This document shows positions 9,657 to 21,160 of a DNA stretch of 64,000 nucleotides, piece after piece; positions within the stretch are counted from its first letter, which is position 1; the number at the start of each line of letters is the position of its first letter. The position numbers and the translations under genes are program-made. The notes below the pieces were generated by a model. It was not told the DNA's origin. It searched no databases and saw only the letters and a program-made list of their open reading frames with translations. The stretch lies in assembly GCF_025666195.1 (NCBI RefSeq), contig NZ_CP102592.1:3472001-3536000 (forward strand), read 5' to 3'. This DNA is from Xanthomonas sp. CFBP 8443 (lineage in GTDB: Bacteria; Pseudomonadota; Gammaproteobacteria; Xanthomonadales; Xanthomonadaceae).

Positions 9657-10850
9657 ATGAGCCAGAACGATCTCTCCGACACCGCCGCATCCGCCCCCTT
9701 CGGCGAGGCCGTCCGCGGCCAGCAGCCGCAGGCGGTGGACCGGCAACTCCCCAGCCTGCTGCAGGACCTCTACGTCACCGCCGGCCAGCGCCGCGCCGGC
9801 GGCGCGGAAACGTTCGCCCCGCTGCCCGACGGCTGGACCCGCATGGACGATGCCGCGGTACAGCGCGCCGGCATCGACCCGAGCATGCTGCACGACGCCA
9901 AGAGCGGCTTCGACGCCGCGCTCTACCGCAACGACCAGGGCAACGTGGTGCTGGCCTTCTGCGGCACCGACGAAGGCAAGGACTGGAAGCACAACCTCGG
10001 CCAGGGCCTGGGCTTCGCCGACGCGCAGTACGCCTCGGCGATCCAGCTCGGCAGCCAGGCCCGACAGGCGTTCGGCCAGGACCTGATGATCTCCGGGCAT
10101 TCGCTCGGCGGCGGCCTGGCCGCGGCCTCGGCGATGGTCAACGACGTGCCGGCAGTCACCTACAACGCGGCCGGGGTCAACGACCGTACCCTGGAGCGCG
10201 AAGGCCTGGATGCGTCCGCGGCCAAGGACTATGCCGCCGACGGGCTGATCCGCGGCTACCACGTCAAGAACGAACTGCTGACCCACCTGCAGGAAGACAG
10301 CATCCCGCTGAAATGGGCGATGCCCGACGCCGCCGGCCACCAGATCCAGCTGCCCGACCCGGACCCGCTGTCGTTCGGCCAGCGCCTGATACCCGGCATG
10401 ATGCTCAAGCATCGCCTGGACCTGCACGGCATCGATTCGGTGATCAAGGCGCAGGAACTCGAATCGCAGAGCCACGCGCAGACCCAGGACCGCGCGATGC
10501 CGACCGGCAGCCGCCTGTTCAACGACGCGGTGGTGCAACTGGACGCGCAGCGCGAGCGGCTCGACCTGCACGACGACCGCGCCTTCCTCAACACCGCCGC
10601 CAGCGTCGCCGCGCGCGCCAGCCACGATGGCCTGGAGCGCATCGACACGTTGATGCCCAGCCGCGACGGCGATCGCCTGTTCGCGGTGCAGGGCCGCGTC
10701 GACGACCCGGCGCATCTGCGCAGCCAGGTGCAGACCGCGGCGGCGGCCAGCGAACCGGCGCAGGCCAACGTCGGCCAGTTGCAGCAGCAGAACCTGGCGC
10801 ACGTGCCGCAGCAGGAAGAGCAGCAGCGCCGGGTCGCGTTGCAGCAGTAG
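9657..10850 (+). CDS. Putative X-T4SS antibacterial effector: lipase domain plus XVIPCD
   Basis: 397-residue protein without signal peptide. The first 260 residues look like an alpha/beta-hydrolase of the lipase class 3 type: VVLAFCGTDEGKDW as the oxyanion region, then the nucleophile elbow GHSLGGGLA with S149. Residues about 284-390 match the Xanthomonas VirB-interacting domain (XVIPCD): GSRLFNDAVVQL, HDGLERIDTLMPS, RLFAVQGRVDDPAH, then a Gln-rich tail. Such proteins are fed by VirD4 into the bacteria-killing type IV secretion system; this one would attack phospholipids of a rival cell. AAGGAG precedes the ATG by 7 bases, and the ankyrin gene upstream is the likely immunity partner. The secretion system itself is not in the window. 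Confidence 0.85.
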   Translation: MSQNDLSDTAASAPFGEAVRGQQPQAVDRQLPSLLQDLYVTAGQRRAGGAETFAPLPDGWTRMDDAAVQRAGIDPSMLHDAKSGFDAALYRNDQGNVVLAFCGTDEGKDWKHNLGQGLGFADAQYASAIQLGSQARQAFGQDLMISGHSLGGGLAAASAMVNDVPAVTYNAAGVNDRTLEREGLDASAAKDYAADGLIRGYHVKNELLTHLQEDSIPLKWAMPDAAGHQIQLPDPDPLSFGQRLIPGMMLKHRLDLHGIDSVIKAQELESQSHAQTQDRAMPTGSRLFNDAVVQLDAQRERLDLHDDRAFLNTAASVAARASHDGLERIDTLMPSRDGDRLFAVQGRVDDPAHLRSQVQTAAAASEPAQANVGQLQQQNLAHVPQQEEQQRRVALQQ

Positions 10851-10902
10851 GCGCGCAGGTCACTGGCGCCGGCCGCCGGCGCCGATGCCCACCCTGGATA
10901 AC

Positions 10903-10983
10903 CCCCCTGTAGGAGCGGCTTCAGCCGCGACCGGGGCTTTCCCGACAATGCCCGGTCGCGGCTGAAGCCGCTCCTACAGGGGG
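10903..10983. repeat. GTAG-type REP doublet
   Basis: CCCCCTGTAGGAGCGGC at the left end and its complement at the right enclose two facing REP copies. It separates the effector gene from the convergent DUF819 gene and closely resembles the doublet at 3486. Confidence 0.85.
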
Positions 10984-10995
10984 CATGACGGGGCG

Positions 10996-12225
10996 TTAGC
11001 CCGCGCCCGCCATCGCCCGCAAGGTGATCCCGACCAGGTACGCCAGATAGGTGCCGGTGGCATAGCCCATCGTGCCCAGCAGCACGCCGACCGGGGCCAG
11101 CGCCGGATGGAACGCGGCCGCCACCACCGGTGCCGAAGCCGGGCCGCCGACGTTGCTCTGCGAGCCGATCGCGAAATAGAAGAACGGCACCCGCAGCAGC
11201 TTGCCCAGCGCCAGCAGCAGCAGAATGTGCACGCACAGCCAGATCAGGCCGAGCAGGAAGATCCACGGGCGGTCGAACAGCGCCAGCAGGTCCATCTGCA
11301 TGCCGATGCAAGCGATCAGGAAATACAGCAGCAACGACCCGATGCGCGAGGCGCCGGCGCCTTCCAGCGTGCGTGCGCGGGTGAAGCTCAGCAGCAGGCC
11401 GATGGTGGTCGACAGCACCACCACCCACACGAACGGCGAGCCGAGGCTGAACTGCTTGGCCCAACTGACGTTGGCCGCGAACCAGGCCGCGGTCGGCGCC
11501 GCGATCGCATGCGCCAGGCCGACCGCGCCGAAGGCGATGCCGACGATCAGCATCAGGTCGGTCAGGCTGGCCACGCGCTCGTGCTGCGCCTGGAACTGCG
11601 CGATGCGCTGTTTGAGATCGTCGATGCCGCTGGTGTCGGCGCCGCTGCGCGCATCGATCGCCGCCGCGCGCGGGGCGAGGAAGATCAGCAGCGCCATCCA
11701 CACATAGCCGACGCCGACATCGACCACCGCGAACTGGCCGAAGGTGGTGGCGTCGACCTGGAACACCTCGCGCATCGCCAGCATGTTGGCGCCGCCGCCG
11801 ATCCAGCTGCCGGCCAGCGCGGCCATGCCGGCCCAGGTGTCGCCGGCCACCGTGGCCGGATGCAGCCATTTCATCAACTGGAACGCGACCACCGCGCCGA
11901 GCATGATGCTGAAGGACGCGCCCAGGTACATCGCCACCAGCTTCGGCCCCAGGCGCAGGATGCCCTTGAGGTCGACGGTGAGCGTGAGCAGCACCAGCGC
12001 CGCCGGCAGCAGCACGTCGCGCGCGACCGGGTCGTACAGGCGATTGTGCTGCCCGTCGATCAGGCCGACGGTGTTGTAGATGCCGGGAATCAGGTAGCAC
12101 AGCAGCAGCGCCGGCACCACGCCGTAGAAACGCTTCCAGAACCCGCTCGGCCGCGCGGCGGTCCAGAACACCGCCCCGAGCGTGGCGGCGATCAGGCCGA
12201 AGATGACGATGTCGTTGTGGATCAT
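10996..12225 (-). CDS. DUF819 family integral membrane protein
   Basis: 409-residue polytopic inner-membrane protein of the DUF819 (YjcL-like) family, function unknown; distant similarity to secondary carriers is often noted. About ten hydrophobic segments, with the family-like stretches GSWIGGGANMLAM near the middle and GSQSNVGGPASAPVVAAAFHP near the C-terminus, which repeat a similar re-entrant motif in two halves. The start at 12225 (MIHNDIVIFGLIAAT) places the first membrane segment at the N-terminus; upstream in-frame Met codons run through a GGGACC repeat. No strong ribosome-binding site is visible. Confidence 0.85.
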   Translation of the reverse strand: MIHNDIVIFGLIAATLGAVFWTAARPSGFWKRFYGVVPALLLCYLIPGIYNTVGLIDGQHNRLYDPVARDVLLPAALVLLTLTVDLKGILRLGPKLVAMYLGASFSIMLGAVVAFQLMKWLHPATVAGDTWAGMAALAGSWIGGGANMLAMREVFQVDATTFGQFAVVDVGVGYVWMALLIFLAPRAAAIDARSGADTSGIDDLKQRIAQFQAQHERVASLTDLMLIVGIAFGAVGLAHAIAAPTAAWFAANVSWAKQFSLGSPFVWVVVLSTTIGLLLSFTRARTLEGAGASRIGSLLLYFLIACIGMQMDLLALFDRPWIFLLGLIWLCVHILLLLALGKLLRVPFFYFAIGSQSNVGGPASAPVVAAAFHPALAPVGVLLGTMGYATGTYLAYLVGITLRAMAGAG

Positions 12226-12235
12226 GGGGAATCGG

Positions 12236-12265
12236 GACCGGGGACCGGGGACTGGGGACCCGGAA
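12236..12265. repeat. Short GGGACC/GGGACT tandem repeat
   Basis: Imperfect tandem copies of GGGACCG / GGGACTG lie immediately upstream of the DUF819 start. A complementary array is at about 12365-12393, so the two could pair as a long hairpin between the two minus-strand genes. Confidence 0.6.
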
Positions 12266-12364
12266 AAGCGCGGCGGCGCGACCGGAAACCGGGCAGCGCG
12301 CACGCCAGCGGACATCGCCTTGGTTCGCGTTCTGGCAAGACGCAATCCGCGCCCGCTTTCGCTG

Positions 12365-12393
12365 TTCCGGGTCCCCGGTCCCCGGTCCCTGGT
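12365..12393. repeat. Short CCCCGGT tandem repeat, complementary arm
   Basis: Tandem copies of CCCCGGTC lie just after the stop of the S9 peptidase gene (minus strand). They are complementary to the array at 12236-12265. Confidence 0.6.
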
Positions 12394-12400
12394 CCCGTCC

Positions 12401-14482
<2,082 letters not shown>

Positions 14483-14566
14483 CGGGCGTCTCCGGAACAC
14501 GGCAAAACGTCGATGGTAGGCGGGTGGATGGGCGTGGTGCAAAGGCATGAAGTCATGGGACCTGGA

Positions 14567-14600
14567 TCGGGACTCGGGACTCGGGACTCGGGACTCGGGA
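14567..14600. repeat. GGGACTC 7-bp tandem repeat
   Basis: Five consecutive copies of CGGGACT in the upstream region of the S9 peptidase gene. It is the same unit as at 7801 and as the insert within murD2 at 42879. Confidence 0.8.
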
Positions 14601-14786
14601 CTCGCGAGAGCGTGTGCGCTCGCCTGTTTCGTCGCAAGGCTGCGCGACACTGGAGGTCGACTACGGGCGGTACGTGTTGCCTGCAGCGCTACGGCGCAGC
14701 GCGCGACTTCGATCGGCGCGTGGGCCAGATGTTTTGCGAAGCATCCGCCGGGCGCATCGCCACTACGCGTTGCCGCCCTCGAAAAC

Positions 14787-14816
14787 ACGAAGCCCGGCGC
14801 GGGGCCGGGCTTCGTG
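14787..14816 (-). terminator. Terminator of the OPT transporter gene
   Basis: ACGAAGCCCGGC and GCCGGGCTTCGT form a perfect 12-base stem. Read on the minus strand it is followed by GTTTTCG, a modest T run. Confidence 0.65.
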
Positions 14817-14839
14817 CGTTGCTTGGCTGGCGCCCGCGC

Positions 14840-16804
14840 TTACGCCGACGGCGGCAGCGGCGCGGTGGGTTCGCCCTTCTTGCCGGTGCGGTACAGCAGC
14901 CAGCCGACGAAGGCGAGCAGCAGCAGGCCGTACCACTGGTTCAGATGGAACGCCGCAGGCAGCGCCAGCACGTCGGCGCGGCCGGAGACCACGATCGGCA
15001 CGGCGATGGCGATGCCCATCAGCGCCTCGCCGGTGATCAGGCCCGCGGCGAACAGCGTGCCCGGACGATGCACGCGGTCGCGGCCTTCCTCGTCGTCGGC
15101 GCGGATCTTGTGGAAGCGCTCGACGAGATGGCTGATCAGGCCGCCGAGGAAGATCGGCACCATCAGCTCCAGCGGCAGGTAGATGCCGATCGCCGCGGCC
15201 AGCACCGGCACGCGGAAGCGCTTGCCGGTGCGCTTGAGCCACTCATCCAGGGCGATGATCGCCGCGCCGACGACGGCGCCGATGGCGATCATCGTCCACG
15301 GCAGCTCGCCGCCGAACAGGCCCTTGGCCACCGAGGCCATCAGCGTCGCCTGCGGCGCCGCCAACGAGTTCGGATGTTCCGGCGTCGCCGCGCCGATGCC
15401 GTAGGCCTGAGCCAGCAGGTTCAGCACCGGCGCCATGATCAGCGCGCAGGAAAACGCACCGATGGCCAGCATCAGCTGCTGCTTCCACGGCGTGGCGCCG
15501 ACCAGGTAACCGGCCTTCAGGTCCTGCAGGTTGTCGCCGCCCACCGCTGCAGCGCAGCACACCACAGCGCCGATCATGATCGCGGCGACCGCGCCGATCG
15601 GCGAGTCGCGCCCGAGCAGCAGCACCAGCACCGCCGAGGCGAACAGGATGGTGGAGATGGTGATACCCGACACCGGGTTGTTCGACGAGCCGATCAGCCC
15701 GGCCAGGTAGCCGGACACCGACACGAACAGGAAGCCGGCGACGATCATGATGATGGTCATGGGGATGCTGACGTGCCACTGGCCCACGATCGCCTGGTAC
15801 AGGCCCAGCAGCGGCAGCGTGCACAGCAGCAGCGCCACCAGCATCCACTTCATCGGCAGGTCGCGGTCGGTCTCGGCGACAACCGTGCCGGCGGTGCTCT
15901 TGCGCGCGGCGGCGAAGCCGCTCTTGACCCCGGACAGCAGCGACTTGCGCAGCGAGAACAGCGTCCACACGCCGCCGATCAGCATCGCGCCCACGCCCAG
16001 GTAGCGCACCTTGGCGGCCCAGATGCCGAACGCCGCGTCCGCCGCCGGCGCGGCGGCCAGGCTCTGCGCCAGCGCCGGATCGGAGCCCATGAAGAACTGC
16101 TGGTACAGCGGAATGGCGATGTGCCAGGACAGGATGGAGCCGGACAGCACCACGATGCCGACGTTGAGCCCGACGATGTAGCCGACCCCGAGCAGCGCCG
16201 GCGACAGGTTGGTGCCGACGTAGCCGACCAGCTTGCTGCTGCCCAGGTAGGTGGCCTGCGCCCAGGTATCGGGAATCACCTTCAGGCCGCTGGCCGCGCC
16301 CAGCTTGACCACGCCGCCGATCAGCGCCGACAGCGCCAGGATCTTCAGCCCCGGCCCCGGGTTCTCGCCGGCCTTGAGCACTTCGGCCGCGGCCTTGCCC
16401 TCGGGGAACGGCAGCGGATCCTCGACGATCATCGAGCGCCGCAGCGGCACCGAGAACAGCACCCCGAGCAGGCCGCCCATGCCGGCGATGCCGAGCACCC
16501 ACCAGTACTTGAAGTCCGGCCAGTAGCCCATGATCACCAACGCCGGGATGGTGAAGATCACCCCCGCCGCGATCGACGAACCGGCCGAGGCGCCGGTCTG
16601 CACGATGTTGTTCTCCAGGATGGTGCCGCCGCCGAGCAGGCGCAGCACGCCCATCGACACGACCGCTGCCGGGATCGCGGTGGCGATGGTCAGGCCGGCG
16701 AACAGCCCCAGGTAGGCATTGGCCGCCGACAGCACGACGGCCAGCACGATCGCCAGCACGACCGCGCGGAAGGTGAGCTGACGCGGCTGGGTGACATGGT
16801 GCAT
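14840..16804 (-). CDS. OPT family oligopeptide transporter
   Basis: 654-residue integral membrane protein of the oligopeptide transporter (OPT) family, proton-coupled uptake of peptides or of metal chelates. About 15 hydrophobic segments. Family stretches include ANAYLGLFAGLTIATAIPAAV, ENNIVQTGASAGSSIAAGVIFTIPAL and DPLPFPEGKAAAEVLKAG in the first third, and GGDNLQDLKAGYLVGATPWKQQ later. AGGAAA lies about 9 bases before the ATG at 16804. It ends at a clear hairpin terminator. It is a single transcription unit near other peptide-handling genes. Confidence 0.93.
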   Translation of the reverse strand: MHHVTQPRQLTFRAVVLAIVLAVVLSAANAYLGLFAGLTIATAIPAAVVSMGVLRLLGGGTILENNIVQTGASAGSSIAAGVIFTIPALVIMGYWPDFKYWWVLGIAGMGGLLGVLFSVPLRRSMIVEDPLPFPEGKAAAEVLKAGENPGPGLKILALSALIGGVVKLGAASGLKVIPDTWAQATYLGSSKLVGYVGTNLSPALLGVGYIVGLNVGIVVLSGSILSWHIAIPLYQQFFMGSDPALAQSLAAAPAADAAFGIWAAKVRYLGVGAMLIGGVWTLFSLRKSLLSGVKSGFAAARKSTAGTVVAETDRDLPMKWMLVALLLCTLPLLGLYQAIVGQWHVSIPMTIIMIVAGFLFVSVSGYLAGLIGSSNNPVSGITISTILFASAVLVLLLGRDSPIGAVAAIMIGAVVCCAAAVGGDNLQDLKAGYLVGATPWKQQLMLAIGAFSCALIMAPVLNLLAQAYGIGAATPEHPNSLAAPQATLMASVAKGLFGGELPWTMIAIGAVVGAAIIALDEWLKRTGKRFRVPVLAAAIGIYLPLELMVPIFLGGLISHLVERFHKIRADDEEGRDRVHRPGTLFAAGLITGEALMGIAIAVPIVVSGRADVLALPAAFHLNQWYGLLLLAFVGWLLYRTGKKGEPTAPLPPSA

Positions 16805-17020
16805 TAGGCGTTTCCTAGTGGAAGAAAAATCCGCGACACGCTAGCGTTTGCGGGCGTTTAAGTCCAGCAGGCGCCGCCCTGCACTATGATTACCCTTTCC
16901 GCCTGGCCTGCCCGTGAGATCTCGCGTTAACCACAGCAGGCCTCTTGCACCTCCGTTCCCGTGGAGGAATGCATCCTCTTTTCTCCGCCAGGAATGGGCC
17001 AGCCTCTCATACCGAACGGT

Positions 17021-17052
17021 CGTGCACGCAGCATGCGGCAGTTGCACGACCA
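17021..17052. other. Inverted repeat upstream of the low-GC membrane protein
   Basis: GTCGTGCA and TGCACGAC are perfect inverted 8-mers in the leader before the GTG start at 17087. It may be a hairpin or an operator; no regulator is evident nearby. Confidence 0.4.
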
Positions 17053-17086
17053 GTGCTCCAACTAAAGAACCCAGAAAGAAGAACGC

Positions 17087-19018
17087 GTGAAAACCATTCC
17101 TTTCAAGCTACCACTTTGCCTCTCGGCAGTCATGGCTGTCATCTTCGTCGCCCTCCACTTGGATTCGCTCTGGAATGGGTCAGTGGACCTTGCGCATCAC
17201 TATGCACTGGCATATCGCATTTCGGAGCAATGGTTCCCTCTCGCGGCGAATGACCCAACGCTGGGAGAAATGAACCTGTACCCCAAGGGCGCGCACATAG
17301 TCGCCGCGCTGCTCGGGCGACTGCTGGGCTCCGTCTTCCTCGGAGTGCATATGACCACGCTGATTGCACTGGCTACCATCTGGCTGAGCCTGGCCGCGCT
17401 ACTGCACGCTCTTCCGGAGCGAAGGGGGCCATTTGCCCTCATCGCCATGGGCAGCCTCGTTGCACTGAACGCCGCGACCGTGAACCTCGACTTGCACGGG
17501 CACGAGATCATCGACAATTTCTTCTATTCGCAACTCGTTGGCGAGGCCCTTCTCTATGCTGGCGCGGTCGCAGCGATGTTGTTTGAGCGCAGGTTTGGCA
17601 CACTCCAGACATGCTTCGCACTTACCCTGCTCATGCTCGTGCTCGCGTCGATCCACCTATTGCCCGCGGTGGCCATGCTCGGCCTGATTCTGGGGTTGCT
17701 GGGCATTCAAGTAGTGCGCGCCATCGTCAGCAAATCTGTGTCCGTCCGGACCCTGGCACCTGCGGCGGCAATGGCCGCCGCGTCCATCATCGGGCTGGTG
17801 CTGCACCCGTCATTTTCAGCCGTCAGCTCCATTGCAGAAAACAACGGCCGCCTGGAGATGGTCACCGTCTCCTATCCAGTAGGCGTCATCGCGCTGGCGA
17901 CCCTGCTAGTGCTGACGTCTATCGCAACCTTCGCCAGATGGGTGCGTTCCGCACGCGATGACGAGTACAGCCTGAAATACCTTGCGTTACTTGGCCTTGC
18001 CATCGGGCTTCTGTGCCTGACGCAATACGCGTTTAACTTACGAGGAAGTGGCTCCGACTACGCGGTGAAGAAATACATATTCTGTATTCTGAGCTTGCTC
18101 CTGATCCAGTTATCGGCCCTGTTTGGATGGCTACTTTCGTATCCGTTACGGAACCGCGACTTTCTGCTAGGGCATGGCGCACTGATCTCGGCCATCATCC
18201 TTCCGACCAGCCTGTTCATCACCCTCAGCGGCACCGTTCCCAAGGCGCCATGGTTCGATGTCTCCGACATCATGCGTAGCGAAAGGCAGATCATTTCCGT
18301 AGCGGACACCCAGTTACCCAGCCCGGCAGACCACAAGGAAAATGTCGTAATCGGCACGAATCGCAACCCGGCATTCAATTACATGTTTTCGCTAGCAATC
18401 ACCCACACCAAACGCGACTTAGCCATCAGCGACGTGCTCATCAGCAACAACATCGCCGACTTCGAGCGGTACTCATACATCGTGAGCTTGGGAAGCGACC
18501 CCTTGTTCGGAAGTTCAGGGTGCGACACTTACGCGCACGGCCCCATGTCCGTGGTCGCCAGTCAGTGTATCGCCGCTCGAACCATAGCGGCGAGGCGCTG
18601 CAAACAGGACTTCGATTTTTCCCTCAAAGGGTCCATTCCACGCGGCATGATAAGTGGATTCGACGGTGCAGAGGAAAGCAGCCGCTGGACGCAAGGGAAG
18701 AATGCCAGCTTCACGTGCACCAATGCGGACGGCGCTCCTGCTACGACGCTCAAAATGGAGATTGCGCCCTTTTTGCATGGAAAGCTGGCAAGCCAGCGGA
18801 TCGAAATCCTTTTGAATGGAAAGCTGCTGCACGAAGCGAGGATTTCGGGGAACACGACGGGCAAATATCCGATCGATATTGCCATTCCTTCCGAAATGCA
18901 GAAATTGGAATACAGGTTCGAATTTCACATGCCCGATGCCACATCCCCGCAGGAACTTGGCCTAAGTGCTGACGGCAGACAACTGGGCTTCAGCTTCAAA
19001 TCCCTTTCGCTGCGATGA
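17087..19018 (+). CDS. Polytopic membrane protein with C-terminal DUF7024-like domain
   Basis: 643-residue protein of unknown role. The first 390 or so residues form about ten to twelve membrane segments, with a loop rich in acidic and aromatic residues after the first (SEQWFPLAANDPTLGEMNLYPKGAH), as in GT-C-fold glycosyltransferases. A periplasmic domain follows; its last 150 residues (FDGAEESSRWTQGKNASFTC ... SPQELGLSADGRQLGF) resemble DUF7024, a beta-sandwich found on membrane proteins of surface-polysaccharide loci. The start is GTG. Base composition is clearly lower in GC than neighbouring genes, with many AT-ending codons, which suggests transfer. A role in glycan assembly or modification is inference only. 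Confidence 0.65.
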   Translation: MKTIPFKLPLCLSAVMAVIFVALHLDSLWNGSVDLAHHYALAYRISEQWFPLAANDPTLGEMNLYPKGAHIVAALLGRLLGSVFLGVHMTTLIALATIWLSLAALLHALPERRGPFALIAMGSLVALNAATVNLDLHGHEIIDNFFYSQLVGEALLYAGAVAAMLFERRFGTLQTCFALTLLMLVLASIHLLPAVAMLGLILGLLGIQVVRAIVSKSVSVRTLAPAAAMAAASIIGLVLHPSFSAVSSIAENNGRLEMVTVSYPVGVIALATLLVLTSIATFARWVRSARDDEYSLKYLALLGLAIGLLCLTQYAFNLRGSGSDYAVKKYIFCILSLLLIQLSALFGWLLSYPLRNRDFLLGHGALISAIILPTSLFITLSGTVPKAPWFDVSDIMRSERQIISVADTQLPSPADHKENVVIGTNRNPAFNYMFSLAITHTKRDLAISDVLISNNIADFERYSYIVSLGSDPLFGSSGCDTYAHGPMSVVASQCIAARTIAARRCKQDFDFSLKGSIPRGMISGFDGAEESSRWTQGKNASFTCTNADGAPATTLKMEIAPFLHGKLASQRIEILLNGKLLHEARISGNTTGKYPIDIAIPSEMQKLEYRFEFHMPDATSPQELGLSADGRQLGFSFKSLSLR

Positions 19019-19100
19019 GCGCGCATCCACGTCCGCAAGCCGAACCCGGCTCCACCGCCCGATGCTGTCACTGGCACCTTCCTTTTGAGAGCAATCCGTC

Positions 19101-20885
19101 TTGACAGTTCTATCAACAGGGAGTGGCGATCCGAATGCCGCCCGGAGTTTCCGCGACGATTTCCTCGGCCACCCCAAGGGCGTCTACGTCTGTTTCTTCA
19201 CCGAGATGTGGGAGCGCTTCTCCTTCTACGGCATGAAGGCGCTGTTGCTGCTGTACCTGACCAAGTACCACCTGTTCGGCGATAAAGCCGGGCTCGACCT
19301 GCTCGGCGCCTACGGCGGCCTGGTGTACTGCGTGCCGGTGATCGGCGGCCTGCTCGCCGACCGCTGGCTGGGCATGCGCAAGGCGGTGGTGTTCGGCGGC
19401 ATCCTGCTGGTGCTCGGCCACGTCGGCATGGCCTTCGAAGGCCACGCCGCCACGCGCGTCGACGGTGAGGTGATCCGCGACACCGCGTCGCTGGGCGTGA
19501 CCTATCTGTCGCTGGCGCTGATCATCATGGGGGTGGGCTTCCTCAAGCCGAACATCTCCACCATCGTCGGCAAGCTCTACGCGCCCGACGATCCGCGCCG
19601 CGACTCCGGTTTCTCGCTGTTCTACGCCGGCATCAACCTCGGCGCGCTGTTCGCCTCGCTGGTGTGCGGCTTCCTCGGCGAGGCCTACGGCTGGCGCTAC
19701 GGTTTCGGCGCCGCCGGGATCGGCATGCTGCTGGGCCTGGGCATGTTCCTGTGGGGGCAGAAATACCTGCACGGCCACGCCGAGCCGGCGCAACCGGCGC
19801 TGCTGCGCCAGCGCGTGGCCGGGCTGCCGCGCGAATGGGCGATCTATCTGGCGGCGGTGCTGGGCGTGGTACCGGTGGCCGGGCTGATGTGGGCCGCGGC
19901 GAACGGCGCCTTCAGCCTGGGCGGGGAGATCTCGCTGGCCTTGATGCTGATGCTGGTGGTGCTCGGCGCGGTGCTGCTGTGGTTCGCCTGGTTCACCGGC
20001 ACCCAGTGCACGCCGGTGCAGCGCCAGCAGATGATCGCGCTGATGGTGCTGATCGCGATGGCGCTGGTGTACTTCACCCTGTACGAGCAGACCTACGGGT
20101 CCTGGGTCACCTTCACCGACCGGCTGATGACCAAGGACATCGTGCCGGCGCTGGTGATCCGCGGCGGCACCCCGCTGCCGTGGTCGATCGCCTCGCTGCT
20201 GCTGGCGCCGCTGGGCTTCGTGCTGGCGGCCACGCTGTCCGACCGACGTCCGGACTCGGCGGCGCCGCGCGTGCTGTTCGTGGCGGTGAGCGCGCTGATG
20301 CTGCTGTTCCTGGTCCGCGACTGCCTGGTACTACCGCAGACCGCCGGCTCGCTGACCTATCTGGGCGCGCTGTTCCTGGTGCTGCTGGCGCCGCTGTTCG
20401 CCGCGCTATGGGCGTGGCTGCAGCGGCGCGACCTGGAGCCGTCCAAGCCGGCCAAGTCGGCGCTGGGCCTGCTGCTGGCCGGCCTGTCGTTCGTGCCGTT
20501 GGCGCTGGCCGCGCAGCAGGTCGGCGCCAGCGGACAGATTGCCAGCGTGTGGTGGCTGGTGCTGGCATACCTGGTGCTGGAAGCCGGCGAGATGTGCCTG
20601 TCGCCGGTCGGCCTGTCGGCGGTCACCCAGCTTGCGGTGCCGCGCGTGGTCAGCCTGATGATGGGCACCTGGTTCCTGGCCACCGCCTTCTCCGAAGCGC
20701 TGGCCGCGCTGTTCGGCAAGCTCGCCGCGATCGAGGTGCCGGAAGGCGAAGCGCTGAACATCGCCGACGCCGCCGCCAAGTACGCGCACCTGTTCTGGCT
20801 GATGCTGTGGATCGGCCTGGGCTGCGCAGTGCTGGCCTTCCTGGCCGCGCCGTTGCTGCGTCGGATGATGCACGGGGTGCGCTGA
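19101..20885 (+). CDS. POT/PTR family proton-dependent oligopeptide transporter
   Basis: 594-residue MFS-type di/tripeptide importer. The PTR signature EMWERFSFYG (35-44) supplies the conserved ExxERFxYxG. A second motif follows in FLKPNISTIVGKLYAPDDPRRDSGFSLFYAGINLGA. About 14 membrane segments. The likely start is a TTG at 19101, since no ATG or GTG in frame precedes the conserved N-terminal segment closely enough; GAG lies about 11 bases upstream. GC returns to the high level of the core genome here, unlike the preceding gene. Confidence 0.92.
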   Translation: MTVLSTGSGDPNAARSFRDDFLGHPKGVYVCFFTEMWERFSFYGMKALLLLYLTKYHLFGDKAGLDLLGAYGGLVYCVPVIGGLLADRWLGMRKAVVFGGILLVLGHVGMAFEGHAATRVDGEVIRDTASLGVTYLSLALIIMGVGFLKPNISTIVGKLYAPDDPRRDSGFSLFYAGINLGALFASLVCGFLGEAYGWRYGFGAAGIGMLLGLGMFLWGQKYLHGHAEPAQPALLRQRVAGLPREWAIYLAAVLGVVPVAGLMWAAANGAFSLGGEISLALMLMLVVLGAVLLWFAWFTGTQCTPVQRQQMIALMVLIAMALVYFTLYEQTYGSWVTFTDRLMTKDIVPALVIRGGTPLPWSIASLLLAPLGFVLAATLSDRRPDSAAPRVLFVAVSALMLLFLVRDCLVLPQTAGSLTYLGALFLVLLAPLFAALWAWLQRRDLEPSKPAKSALGLLLAGLSFVPLALAAQQVGASGQIASVWWLVLAYLVLEAGEMCLSPVGLSAVTQLAVPRVVSLMMGTWFLATAFSEALAALFGKLAAIEVPEGEALNIADAAAKYAHLFWLMLWIGLGCAVLAFLAAPLLRRMMHGVR

Positions 20886-21160
20886 GCCGAGGCGTTCGCA
20901 CGGCGGCGGGGCCAGCCCGCACACAGCGCAGGATGCGCATATGTTTCACGACACAACAGCGCGCACGTCAGTGAGAGCACATGCAGGCCTGGGTGTCCGG
21001 CACCGCGCGGATGCGTGGATAACACGCATCGCAAGGAATTAGCGCTGCGAGGAAGAAATATGCGCGACCGCCCTGCAGAGCGGCTCGACTATGCGCCGAC
21101 CGAGTACCGGTTCGCTGGCTACACGCATCCGCGCCGTTGGGACGCGGATGCGTGCAGGGG

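Larger units (their letters stand above)
14483..14839. other. Intergenic region with tandem repeat and terminator
   Basis: 357 bases between the S9 peptidase and the OPT gene, both on the minus strand. It holds the GGGACTC array (14567-14600) and the terminator of the OPT gene. The remaining frames are Arg/Ala-rich and look non-coding. Confidence 0.6.
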
